DNA from: Inquilinus ginsengisoli_B
GTDB lineage: Bacteria > Pseudomonadota > Alphaproteobacteria > DSM-16000 > Inquilinaceae
Direction: 5' to 3'
Length of the DNA: 64,000 bases
Assembly: GCF_050434925.1 (NCBI RefSeq)
Contig: NZ_JBNDJK010000001.1
Location: 5,146,001 to 5,210,000, forward strand
In this document: one piece after another, positions 43,922-51,430 of the stretch
Layout: each line of letters begins with the position of its first letter
How positions within the stretch are numbered: position 1 is the stretch's first letter
The notes under the pieces: model-generated
Databases searched by the model: none
What the model was told of the DNA's origin: nothing
What the model saw: the letters and a program-made list of their open reading frames with translations, nothing else
Made by a program: the position numbers and the translations under genes

Positions 43922-45331
43922 TTAAGGGGCGCCGGCAGCTTCGCGGATCCGCCGCAGCGTCTCGTCCCGGCCGAGGATCGCGGCCACCTCGAAGATACCT
44001 GGTGACACGTTCGATCCGGTCAATGCCGCGCGCAGCGGTTGCGCCACCTTGCCGAGCTTCAGCCCTTCGGCCTCGGCCAGGCGGTTGACCTCGGCCTCGA
44101 GCACCGCCTCGGTCCAATCATTCAGACCGGACAGCGCCGCCAGCAGCCGGCCGAGCAGGACGCGGGCGTCGCCGGTCAGGATCTTCTGCGCCGCCTCGTT
44201 GAACGGCAGCGGGCCGGAGCGGAGGTAGAACAGCGCGCTGTCGGCCAGCTCGACCAGCGTCTTGGCCCGCTGCTTCAGCCCGGTCATGGCCAGCAGCAGG
44301 ATGGCGCGGTCGGCGTCGACCAGCGACCGTTCCAGCGCCGTCTCCAGGTTGGGCGTGATCCGCTCCAGCAGCTCGGCATCCGGCGTCTCGCGCATATAGA
44401 TGCCGTTCAGGTTCTCCAGCTTGGCGAAGTCGAGCCGCGAGGGCGACCGGCCGACGCCGTCGAGGTCGAACCACTCGATCGCCTTCTCGGTGGGGATCAC
44501 CTCCTCGTCGCCATGGCCCCAGCCGAGCCGCAGCAGATAGTTGCGCAGCGCCGCCGGCAGGTAGCCCATGTCGCGATAGGCCTCGATGCCCAGCGCGCCG
44601 TGCCGCTTCGACAGCTTGGCTCCGTCCCGCCCGTGGATCAGCGGGATATGGGCGAAGTCCGGCGGAGTCGTGCCGATTGCGTTGTACAGCTGCACCTGGC
44701 GGAACGTGTTGGTCAGGTGGTCGTCGCCGCGGATGATCTGGGTGATGCCCATGTCGATGTCGTCGACCACCACCGACAGCATGTAGACCGGCGTGCCGTC
44801 GGCGCGCAGCAGCACCATGTCGTCGAGCTGGTCGTTCTGTACCGTCACCGGGCCCTGGACCTTGTCCTCGACCGTGGTCTCGCCGGTCCGTGGCGCCCGC
44901 AGGCGGATCACCGGGTCCAGACCCTTCGGCGCCTCGGCCGGGTCGCGGTCGCGCCAATAGCTGGTGTAATAGGCCCAGGGCTTGCCTTCGGCCTTGGCCT
45001 TCTCGCGCAGCGCCTCCAGCTCGGCCGGCTGCAGCCAGCAGTGATAGGCCTTGCCTTCGGCCAGCAGCTTGCGCGCGATCTCGGCGTGCCGCTCGCGCCG
45101 CTCGAACTGCGACACGATCTCCTCGTCCCAGTCCAGCCCGAACCAGGCCAGCCCGTCGATGATCTTCCGCACCGCATCCTCGCTGGAGCGGGCGCGGTCG
45201 GTATCTTCGATGCGCAGGCGGAAGACGCCGCCGTGATGGCGGGCATAGAGCCAGTTGTACAGGGCCGTCCGAGCCCCGCCGATATGCAGGTATCCGGTCG
45301 GGGAGGGGGCGAAGCGGGTCACGACCGTCAT
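43922..45331 (-). CDS. gltX: Glutamyl-tRNA synthetase
   Basis: Charges tRNA-Glu (and in many alphaproteobacteria also tRNA-Gln, corrected by GatCAB). The 469-residue class I enzyme has the HIGH motif H16-I-G-G in APSPTGYLHIGGARTALYNW. FRLRIEDTDRARSS, GDDHLTNTFRQVQLYNAIG and the KMSKS-type loop KLSKRHGA follow. The anticodon-binding domain ends in the alpha-helical C-terminus. The ATG at 45331 starts MTVVTRFAPSPTG. The frame open to 45568 is a shadow of comEC. Its start region overlaps the divergent comEC leader. Confidence 0.97.
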   Translation of the reverse strand: MTVVTRFAPSPTGYLHIGGARTALYNWLYARHHGGVFRLRIEDTDRARSSEDAVRKIIDGLAWFGLDWDEEIVSQFERRERHAEIARKLLAEGKAYHCWLQPAELEALREKAKAEGKPWAYYTSYWRDRDPAEAPKGLDPVIRLRAPRTGETTVEDKVQGPVTVQNDQLDDMVLLRADGTPVYMLSVVVDDIDMGITQIIRGDDHLTNTFRQVQLYNAIGTTPPDFAHIPLIHGRDGAKLSKRHGALGIEAYRDMGYLPAALRNYLLRLGWGHGDEEVIPTEKAIEWFDLDGVGRSPSRLDFAKLENLNGIYMRETPDAELLERITPNLETALERSLVDADRAILLLAMTGLKQRAKTLVELADSALFYLRSGPLPFNEAAQKILTGDARVLLGRLLAALSGLNDWTEAVLEAEVNRLAEAEGLKLGKVAQPLRAALTGSNVSPGIFEVAAILGRDETLRRIREAAGAP

Positions 45332-45395
45332 GGGCCAAATTCCACAGAGGCTGCTAGGATCAGTGCGAGAGGTCCATAGCATAGGCCTTCGGGCG

Positions 45396-47564
45396 ATGGC
45401 TAATGCGGGGGCATCGGTCGGAGGTCCGAGATCCGTGCGGGCGTCGCTGCGGCGGCTCGGCCCCGGCGGATGGGGGATCGCACGGCCGGACTGGGCAGGG
45501 CTGGCCGACGCGTTGGCCGGCGGCGTGCGGCGCCGCCTGGTGCTGCTGGTGCCTTGCGGCCTCGGCACCGGGATCGGCCTCTACTTCGCTCTTTCTTCGG
45601 AGCCGCCGCTCGCGGCAGGATTTGGCGCGCTGATCCTGTCCGGCCTGCTCGCGGTCCTGTTGCGCCGGCTGCCGCGGGCGCTGTGTTTCGCCGCGCTGCT
45701 GCTGGCCGTGGCGGTGGGCTTCGTGGCGGCGGAGCTGCGCACCCGGGCGGTGGCGGCGCCGCTGCTCGACCGCGAGCGGCGCGGCCTGGTGACCGGCACG
45801 GTCGAGACGGTCGATCTGCTGCCGCATGGCGTGCGCGTCGTCCTCGGCGACCTGGCCCTGGAGGGGCTGGCGCCGGAAGCGACGCCGGCGGCCGTGCGGC
45901 TGCGGCTGCTCGGGGCGGAGACGGTGCCCGCGGCCGGCGATCGGATCCGGGTGCGGGCGACGCTGGCGCCGGTGGACGGGCCGGCCTATCCCGGCGGCTT
46001 CGACTTCCGGCGGCAGCTGTTCTTCCAGGGTATCGGCGGCACCGGCTTCGCCATGGGCCGGGCCGAGCGGCTGAACGAGGCCGACCCGGCGCCGTCCAGC
46101 CTGGTCCGGCTGCAGGACGGCATCGCCGCCCGGGTGCGGGCGCAGGTGAGCGGCGACGCGGGGGCCATCGCCGTCGCCTTCCTGACCGGGGAGCGGGCGG
46201 GGATCAGCGACCATGCCAATGAGGCGATGCGCGATTCCGGCCTGGCCCATCTGCTGTCGATCTCCGGCATCCATATCAGCCTGGTGGCGATCCTGCTGCT
46301 CGGCGGGATTCGGCTCGGCCTTGCCCTGATCGAGCCGGTGGCGCTGCGCCGGCCGATCAAGAAGTGGGCGGCCGGCATCGCGCTGCTCGGCATCGTCGGC
46401 TACACCATCCTGGTCGGGGCTTCGGTGCCCACGGTGCGGTCCTGCGTCATGACCGGCGTGGTGCTGCTGGCGGTGATGGCCGACCGGGTGGCGATCTCGA
46501 TGCGGCTGGTCGCCCTGGCCGCCACCGCCGTGCTGCTGGCGGTGCCGGAGGCGCTGCCGGGACCGAGCTTCCAGATGTCCTTCGCCGCGGTGATCGCGCT
46601 GATCGCGGCCTATGAGGCGCTGCGGCCGCATCTCGCCGGCTGGCGCGCCGAGGCCGGGCCGGTGCGCCGGGTCCTGTTCTATCTCGCCGGCATCGTGCTG
46701 ACCACGCTGGTCGCCACCATCGCCACCACGCCCTTCGCCATCTACCACTTCCAGCGCTTCGCCCCGCTGGCCGTGGCCGCGAACCTGATGGCGATCCCCC
46801 TGACCTCGCTGTGGATCATGCCCTGCGTGCTGCTGGCCTATCCGGCCATGCTGCTCGGCCTCGACGGCTGGGTGCTGCCGCTGCTGGGCTGGGGCATCGA
46901 GGCGATGCTGTGGGTGGCGAACACCGTCGCTGCCTGGCCGCTGGCCGCCTTCGCGGTGCCGGCGATTCCGGCCTGGGGTCTGGTCGCCGGCGCCATCGGC
47001 GGGCTGTGGCTGTGCCTGGTCGGGGGGCGGCTGCGCCTGCTGGGTCTGCTCGCCCTGCCGCTGGTTCTGATCGCGGCGCTGACCGCGCCGTCGCCGCAGA
47101 TCCTGGTCGACGGCACCGGCCGGCTGGCAGCGGTGCGGGTGCCCGAGGGCGGCCTGGCCTTCTCCACTCGCCGCAGCGAGCGCTTCATCCGCGAGATCTG
47201 GCTGCGGGCCGAGGCCGCGGCGGAGGATGCGCCCTGGCCGCAACAAGGCAGTGCCGCCGGCGATCGGATGGCCTGCGACCCGCGTGGCTGCCTCTACCGC
47301 TTCGGCGACCGGACGGTTGCCTTCACCCGCAGCGGCGAGGGCTTCGACGACGACTGCGCCGGGGCCGATCTGGTGATCACGGATCTCGTCGCGCCGCGCT
47401 GGTGCCGGCCGCGCTTCGGCGCCTGGGACCGCTTCGACCTGCGCCGCGCGGGCGGCATCACGGTCGACCTCTCGGGCCCGGAGCCGCAGGTCGCGACGGT
47501 AGCCGAGGCGGTCGGCGACCGCCCCTGGGCGCCGGCCCCGTTCCGGGCAGCGGCGCCCGAATGA
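45396..47564 (+). CDS. comEC: ComEC/Rec2-family competence membrane protein
   Basis: Inner-membrane channel for DNA uptake. From the ATG at 45396 it is 722 residues. A hydrophobic pair lies near the N-terminus, followed by the DUF4131 segment (VTGTVETVDLLPHGVRVVLGD; PAYPGGFDFRRQLFFQGIGG). The competence domain starts AIAVAFLTGERAGISDHANEAMRDSGLAHLLSISGIHIS and contains roughly ten membrane segments. The last ~180 residues correspond to the metallo-beta-lactamase-like part but lack any HxHxDH metal motif; I recall that many alphaproteobacterial forms are degenerate there. Longer starts at 45330 and 45255 are possible. It is divergent from gltX and converges on the dioxygenase gene with a 4-bp gap. 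Confidence 0.92.
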   Translation: MANAGASVGGPRSVRASLRRLGPGGWGIARPDWAGLADALAGGVRRRLVLLVPCGLGTGIGLYFALSSEPPLAAGFGALILSGLLAVLLRRLPRALCFAALLLAVAVGFVAAELRTRAVAAPLLDRERRGLVTGTVETVDLLPHGVRVVLGDLALEGLAPEATPAAVRLRLLGAETVPAAGDRIRVRATLAPVDGPAYPGGFDFRRQLFFQGIGGTGFAMGRAERLNEADPAPSSLVRLQDGIAARVRAQVSGDAGAIAVAFLTGERAGISDHANEAMRDSGLAHLLSISGIHISLVAILLLGGIRLGLALIEPVALRRPIKKWAAGIALLGIVGYTILVGASVPTVRSCVMTGVVLLAVMADRVAISMRLVALAATAVLLAVPEALPGPSFQMSFAAVIALIAAYEALRPHLAGWRAEAGPVRRVLFYLAGIVLTTLVATIATTPFAIYHFQRFAPLAVAANLMAIPLTSLWIMPCVLLAYPAMLLGLDGWVLPLLGWGIEAMLWVANTVAAWPLAAFAVPAIPAWGLVAGAIGGLWLCLVGGRLRLLGLLALPLVLIAALTAPSPQILVDGTGRLAAVRVPEGGLAFSTRRSERFIREIWLRAEAAAEDAPWPQQGSAAGDRMACDPRGCLYRFGDRTVAFTRSGEGFDDDCAGADLVITDLVAPRWCRPRFGAWDRFDLRRAGGITVDLSGPEPQVATVAEAVGDRPWAPAPFRAAAPE

Positions 47565-47568
47565 ACGG

Positions 47569-48426
47569 TCAGCGTGCCGTCGCCTTCATCGTACGGCCCT
47601 CGGCATTGCCGGCCTTGGCCGCGTCCAGCACCTCAGGATAGGGGTAGTTCAGCCCCAGCAGCTGGCGCAGGTCGGGGCTGGCCTGCTCGACGAAGGTGCG
47701 GGGCAGGGCGGCCGGCATGTCCTCCATCGGCTTCACGAATTTCGGCAGATACTGGATCAGAATCGCCGACCGGTCCTGCCGCGACCGGTTCGGCATGGCG
47801 CAGTGCCAGACCGCGCCGAAGAACACCACCGTGTCGCCCGGCTCGCCCAGCATGCGGGCGCAGCGCTCGTGGAAGCGGTCGCCCTCGGCCGGGTAGCGCA
47901 GCTCCTTCTGCGTCCCCGGCACATAGGCGGTGGCGCCGGTCTCCTCGGTGAAGGGGTCGAGCAGGATGGTGGCCTGGGCGTTCAGCGGGAAGGACGCGTT
48001 GATCCGCACCGGATGCGATTCCGGCTTGTGCAGGTCCCAGTAGGGATAATCGATATGCGGCTCCTGGCCCGGCCCGCCGGGCAGGATGCGGTTGGCCGCG
48101 ATCGACCCCATGATGAACTCGCTGCCGAGGAAGGCGCGCATCACCGCCATCAAGGCCGGATGTGCCGCCATGCGCGAGAACACCTCGCCCTTGGCCAGCA
48201 GGTTCCACACCCGGCGCTGCAGGGCGATCTTGCCCTCCTGCTCCGCGGCGCCCTGGAAATGCGTGACCTTGGGCGTGCTGCTCTCGGATTCGCGCATCAC
48301 CACCGCCCGCGCCTCGGCGATCTCGGCCGGCGTGAACAGGCCGCGCAGCAGCACCGCGCCGGCGCCGTCCAGCAGCTCCGCCACGATCGCGGCCGGGTCG
48401 ATCGTGTCCGGTGTGTAGGTCTTCAT
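47569..48426 (-). CDS. Phytanoyl-CoA dioxygenase (PhyH)-family oxygenase
   Basis: A 2-oxoglutarate/Fe(II) oxygenase of the PhyH family, 285 residues, no signal peptide. Iron ligands are visible as H124-x-D126 (EPHIDYPYW) and H208 (FFGAVWHCAMPNRS), with R219 (SRQDRSAIL) in the expected place for 2-oxoglutarate. RILPGGPGQEPHID and ILLDPFTEETGATAYVPGTQ are typical segments. The substrate is unknown; family members act on many small molecules. GGGAGG nine bases upstream supports the ATG at 48426. It is divergent from the Gfo/Idh/MocA oxidoreductase across a LacI-type operator, which suggests joint control and a shared catabolic pathway, perhaps for a polyol or sugar derivative (inference). Confidence 0.88.
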   Translation of the reverse strand: MKTYTPDTIDPAAIVAELLDGAGAVLLRGLFTPAEIAEARAVVMRESESSTPKVTHFQGAAEQEGKIALQRRVWNLLAKGEVFSRMAAHPALMAVMRAFLGSEFIMGSIAANRILPGGPGQEPHIDYPYWDLHKPESHPVRINASFPLNAQATILLDPFTEETGATAYVPGTQKELRYPAEGDRFHERCARMLGEPGDTVVFFGAVWHCAMPNRSRQDRSAILIQYLPKFVKPMEDMPAALPRTFVEQASPDLRQLLGLNYPYPEVLDAAKAGNAEGRTMKATAR

Positions 48427-48466
48427 GCTGTTCCCTCCCTGTAGATTGCCGTCAGCGTAACCCGAG

Positions 48467-48482
48467 TTGCAAGCGCTTGCAA
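48467..48482. promoter_or_regulatory. Perfect 16-bp LacI-family operator
   Basis: TTGCAAGCGCTTGCAA is fully palindromic, with the central CG typical of LacI/GalR-family sites. It lies 41 bp upstream of the dioxygenase start and 58 bp before the oxidoreductase start, so one repressor dimer could control both divergent genes. The LacI-family gene 3 kb away (51431-52453) is the obvious candidate. Confidence 0.8.
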
Positions 48483-48540
48483 ATCGGATCGACGGCGGAA
48501 TTCCGGCGGAGTAGGATGTTGCGGACCAGGGAGGAAAGCG

Positions 48541-49668
48541 ATGGCAGGGGTGCTTCGGATTGGGCTGATCGGGGCCGGCTATATGGGCAAGGCCCACAGC
48601 ATCGGCCTGCAGCTGGTGCGCACGGCGTTCCAGCCGCCATTGGCTCCGGTCTGCGAGATGATCTGCAGCACCACGGAGGAGGGCGCCGCCGCGCATGCCA
48701 CGGCCTGGGGCTGGAACCGGTCGACCGCGGATTGGCGGACGCTGGTGGCCGACCCGGCGGTCGACGCCGTGATCATCGCCACGCCGCCGCGCAGCCATCT
48801 GGCGATGGCGACCGAGGCGCTGCGCCTGGGCAAGCCGGTGCTCTGCGAGAAGCCGCTGGGCTGCGACCCGGCCGAATCCAAGGCCATGGTCGAGGCGGCT
48901 GAGGAAGCGGGCGTCGCCACCATGGTCGGCTTCAACTACATCCGCACCCCGGCCAGCCAGCTGGCGAAGCAGATCATCGATGCCGGCGAGATCGGCGAGG
49001 TGATCCAGGTCACCGCCGAGCATGTCGAGGACTATCTGCACGACCCGCGGGCGCCGGCCTCCTGGCGCACCCGGATCGCCACCGGCACCGAGGCTGGGGC
49101 GCTGGGCGACGTCGCGCCGCACATCGTCAACGCCTGCCTGCGGCTGGTCGGGCCGATCGAGTCGCTGGTGGCGGATCTGAACATCGTGCGGGCGACGCGC
49201 CCCGGTCCCGAGGGCGAGGAGCGGGTGGAGAATGACGACCAGGGCCAGATGCTGCTGCGCTTCGCCAATGGCGCCAGCGGCTCGCTCAGCTTCAGCCGCG
49301 TCGCCGCCGGGCGGAAGATGGGCTATACCTACCGAATCACCGGCACCAAGGGCGCCCTGGCCTTCGACCAGGAGAACCAGAACGAGCTGTGGCTGTACGA
49401 CGCCGCACGGCCGGCGGCGCGCCAGGGTTTTCAACGCCTGCTGACCGGGCCGGCGCATCCCGACTATTTGGCCTTCAACCAGGGCGTCGGCCACGGCACC
49501 GGCTACAATGAGCAGATCGTCATCGAGGCGCGCGATTTCCTCGAGGCGGTGGCGACCGGCCGATCGGTCTGGCCGACCTTCCGCGACGGCTGGGAGGTCG
49601 ACCGGGTGACCGCCGCCGCCTTGCGCTCCGCCCGCGAGCGGGCGTGGGTGCGAATCGCCGATATCTGA
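48541..49668 (+). CDS. Gfo/Idh/MocA-family NAD(P)-dependent oxidoreductase
   Basis: A 375-residue sugar/inositol-type dehydrogenase. The N-terminal Rossmann domain has GLIGAGYMGKAHS, then ADPAVDAVIIATPPRSHLAMATEALRLGKPVLCEKPLG, containing the EKP motif whose Lys is catalytic. The C-terminal domain contains FNYIRTPASQLAKQIIDAGEIGEVIQV, GDVAPHIVNACLRLVGPIE with the conserved active-site His, and MLLRFANGASGSLSFSR. The substrate is not set by sequence; relatives oxidise myo-inositol, glucose or related polyols. The ATG at 48541 has GGAGG nine bases upstream. It is divergent from the PhyH-type oxygenase across the LacI-type operator. Confidence 0.9.
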   Translation: MAGVLRIGLIGAGYMGKAHSIGLQLVRTAFQPPLAPVCEMICSTTEEGAAAHATAWGWNRSTADWRTLVADPAVDAVIIATPPRSHLAMATEALRLGKPVLCEKPLGCDPAESKAMVEAAEEAGVATMVGFNYIRTPASQLAKQIIDAGEIGEVIQVTAEHVEDYLHDPRAPASWRTRIATGTEAGALGDVAPHIVNACLRLVGPIESLVADLNIVRATRPGPEGEERVENDDQGQMLLRFANGASGSLSFSRVAAGRKMGYTYRITGTKGALAFDQENQNELWLYDAARPAARQGFQRLLTGPAHPDYLAFNQGVGHGTGYNEQIVIEARDFLEAVATGRSVWPTFRDGWEVDRVTAAALRSARERAWVRIADI

Positions 49669-49703
49669 CCAGGCTGTGCTGACAAAGACCTGTATTCCCC
49701 TGC

Positions 49704-49786
49704 CGTCATGGCGACCCCTGAAGGGGCGTGGCCATCCAGAGATCAAGCCGCTGGATCGCCACGTCGCTTCGCTCCTCGCGATGACG
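49704..49786. repeat. Imperfect inverted repeat with GCGA/ATGACG termini
   Basis: Two ~36-bp arms (49704-49740 and 49751-49786) are imperfect reverse complements: the left begins CGTCATGGCGA and ends GGCCATCCAG, the right begins CTGGATCGCCACG and ends TCGCGATGACG. The right arm reads like the widespread CTGGATcGCCACG...CGCTCCTCGCgATGAC intergenic repeat. It lies in the 163-bp gap between convergent genes and could act as a terminator-like hairpin. Confidence 0.65.
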
Positions 49787-49831
49787 ATTAAAAACTGCGG
49801 TGAATCGCTCTCAGTAAGCTTGGTACGATCT

Positions 49832-50545
49832 TCAGCCGCGTAGCCGCGAGCGGGTGGTCGGCGACAGCAGCGCGACCTCCGGCGGCCTGGCCAGATGCGG
49901 CCGCAGGGCTTCGGCGAAGCTGGGCCTGTTGGCGAGGGCGGCGGCGTGGCGCTCATAGGCGGCCCGGTCCGGGAAGCGGGAGAACCAGACGAAGACCCGC
50001 GCCTCCTCGCGCACCGGCAGGGCCGGGAAGCCGTTCTCGCCATGCTCGGATACGAAGCTCGCCAGGATCGGTATGCCAGCATCGCCCAGCATCGGCGCCA
50101 GGACGGTCTCGAACACCTCCGGGAACCCGGCCTTGGCCTCCGGCTGAAGATGCCACGTGGTGGCCACGATGATCCCATCGCTGCCCGAGGCAAGACGGCC
50201 TGGGCCGAGCCGGAAGCCCGAGTCCGGATGCGCCGGCCTTAGCAGCAGCACATCATCCGAATCGATCATGGTCGCATTGGCCGCGCTGCGCTGCGCCTGC
50301 CACACCGGCCCGCCATAGAAGGCCCGCAGAGATTCAGTCCGCGACTGCTGGTCCGGGAAGCCGCGCAGCCAGACGAAATGGTCAGGCGCGTCGAGGTCGC
50401 GGAATTGGCCGATGACATCGATCCCGACCGCCTCCTGCGTCTCGACGAACTCGCGGTCGAACAGCGTGATCAGCACATCCCGCTGCCCCGGATGTAATGT
50501 GTAGCGTCGCAACTCCACAATCGGGCTGAAGGTCCCATCGTTCAT
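49832..50545 (-). CDS. NIPSNAP-family protein
   Basis: A 237-residue soluble protein with two tandem ferredoxin-like NIPSNAP domains. The first (IVELRRYTLHPGQRDVLITLFDREFVE...FVWLRGFPDQQSR) ends near residue 120, and the second (GIIVATTWHLQPEAKAGFPEVFETV ... FVWFSRFPDRAAYERH) follows. Bacterial members are often stress- or catabolism-linked without a known reaction. The gene is divergent from the TetR gene, with an 83-bp intergenic region carrying two copies of an 18-bp repeat, so it is most likely the TetR protein's target. Confidence 0.85.
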   Translation of the reverse strand: MNDGTFSPIVELRRYTLHPGQRDVLITLFDREFVETQEAVGIDVIGQFRDLDAPDHFVWLRGFPDQQSRTESLRAFYGGPVWQAQRSAANATMIDSDDVLLLRPAHPDSGFRLGPGRLASGSDGIIVATTWHLQPEAKAGFPEVFETVLAPMLGDAGIPILASFVSEHGENGFPALPVREEARVFVWFSRFPDRAAYERHAAALANRPSFAEALRPHLARPPEVALLSPTTRSRLRG

Positions 50546-50563
50546 GATCGCCCCTCCATCAAA

Positions 50564-50605
50564 CAGACCGGTTGTCCGGTTTCACAACAGACTGATTGTC
50601 CGGTT
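50564..50605. promoter_or_regulatory. Pair of 18-bp direct repeats, putative TetR operators
   Basis: CAGACCGGTTGTCCGGTT at 50564-50581 recurs as CAGACTGATTGTCCGGTT at 50588-50605 (16 of 18 identical), centre to centre 24 bp. The first copy contains CCGG-N4-CCGG. They fill the space between the divergent NIPSNAP and TetR starts, as expected for an autoregulated TetR pair. Confidence 0.65.
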
Positions 50606-50628
50606 AAGTCAATATGGTATCGTGAGGC

Positions 50629-51261
50629 ATGGCCGAGGCGACGAAGGACAGCAGGCGAAAGCGCAGCTACGACCCCGAAGGCATGCGCCGGCGGCTGCTG
50701 GACGTGGCGGCGGAGGCGTTCCAGTCCCGCGGCTACCAGGCCACCGGCATGCATGAGCTGATGCGCGAGGCCGGGGTGACCGGCGGGGCGCTGTACCATC
50801 ACTTCCCGACCAAGAAGGCTCTCGGCCTCGCGGTCATCCGCGACCGGGTGGCGGGGGAGGTGGAGGACACCTGGATCGAGCCGGTCCGCGCGGCGCCGGA
50901 CGCGATCGACGGCATTGCCGGCGTGTTCGACCGGATCGCCGCCGGGCTGCGTCGGCGCGGTGCCGTCTCCGGCTGCCCGCTGAACAACCTGGCGCTGGAG
51001 CTGTCCTTGGCGGATCCGGAGTTCCGGGCGGCGATGCAGGCGGTGTTCGAGGCCTGGCGGGCGGCGATCGCAGCACGGCTGCGCGCCGACCAAGCTGCCG
51101 GCCGGCTGGCCGAAGCGGACGCCGACGACCTCGCCGCTTTCATCGTCGCGGCCTATTCCGGGGCGATGGCCCAGGCCAAGGCGCAGCAGGACGCCGCCCC
51201 GCTGGAGGCCTGCGCCCGGCAGTTGAGGCGGCATTTGGAGTCTTTGAGGACTGCCACCTGA
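50629..51261 (+). CDS. TetR/AcrR-family transcriptional regulator
   Basis: A 210-residue repressor. The N-terminal helix-turn-helix is clear: RRRLLDVAAEAFQSRGYQATGMHELMREAGVTGGALYHHFPTKKALGLAVI. The ligand-binding part contains RRGAVSGCPLNNLALELSLADPEFRAAM, resembling the subgroup with a conserved Cys (SGCP), which is often linked to responses to electrophiles or small organic compounds. It likely controls itself and the divergent NIPSNAP gene through the two 18-bp repeats. The ATG at 50629 follows GTGAGG. Confidence 0.92.
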   Translation: MAEATKDSRRKRSYDPEGMRRRLLDVAAEAFQSRGYQATGMHELMREAGVTGGALYHHFPTKKALGLAVIRDRVAGEVEDTWIEPVRAAPDAIDGIAGVFDRIAAGLRRRGAVSGCPLNNLALELSLADPEFRAAMQAVFEAWRAAIAARLRADQAAGRLAEADADDLAAFIVAAYSGAMAQAKAQQDAAPLEACARQLRRHLESLRTAT

Positions 51262-51280
51262 CACAGGCTCAAATCCTTTT

Positions 51281-51410
51281 GCCTCTCCCGCCTGGCGGGA
51301 GAGGTCGACAGCGCGCAGCACTGGCGGGTGAGGGTTGGTCCCGGCCTCGACAAAGAGCCCTCACCCGGAGCCGCTTCGCGTCTCCGACCTCTCCCGCAAG
51401 CGGAAGAGGC
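51281..51410. repeat. Palindromic intergenic repeat, copy 3 of the CTCTCCC family
   Basis: Bounded by hairpins CCTCTCCCGCCTGGCGGGAGAGG (51282-51304) and CCTCTCCCGCAAGCGGAAGAGG (51388-51409, imperfect). The inner part carries GGCGGGTGAGGG facing GCCCTCACCCGG, also inverted. Same family character as the elements at 6.7, 55.1 and 59.4 kb. It lies between the convergent TetR and LacI genes. Confidence 0.7.
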
Positions 51411-51430
51411 AACGCGTTGTTTCAGCTGGT

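Noticed and set aside
43914..43933. Hairpin GGCGCCC/GGGCGCC at the gltX stop
   Set aside because: The stem includes the stop codon and lacks a T tract on the coding strand, so it is not called a terminator.
51410..51419. Palindrome CAACGCGTTG near the lacI 3' end
   Set aside because: Only 10 bp, after the gene end and next to a repeat; not placed as an operator.
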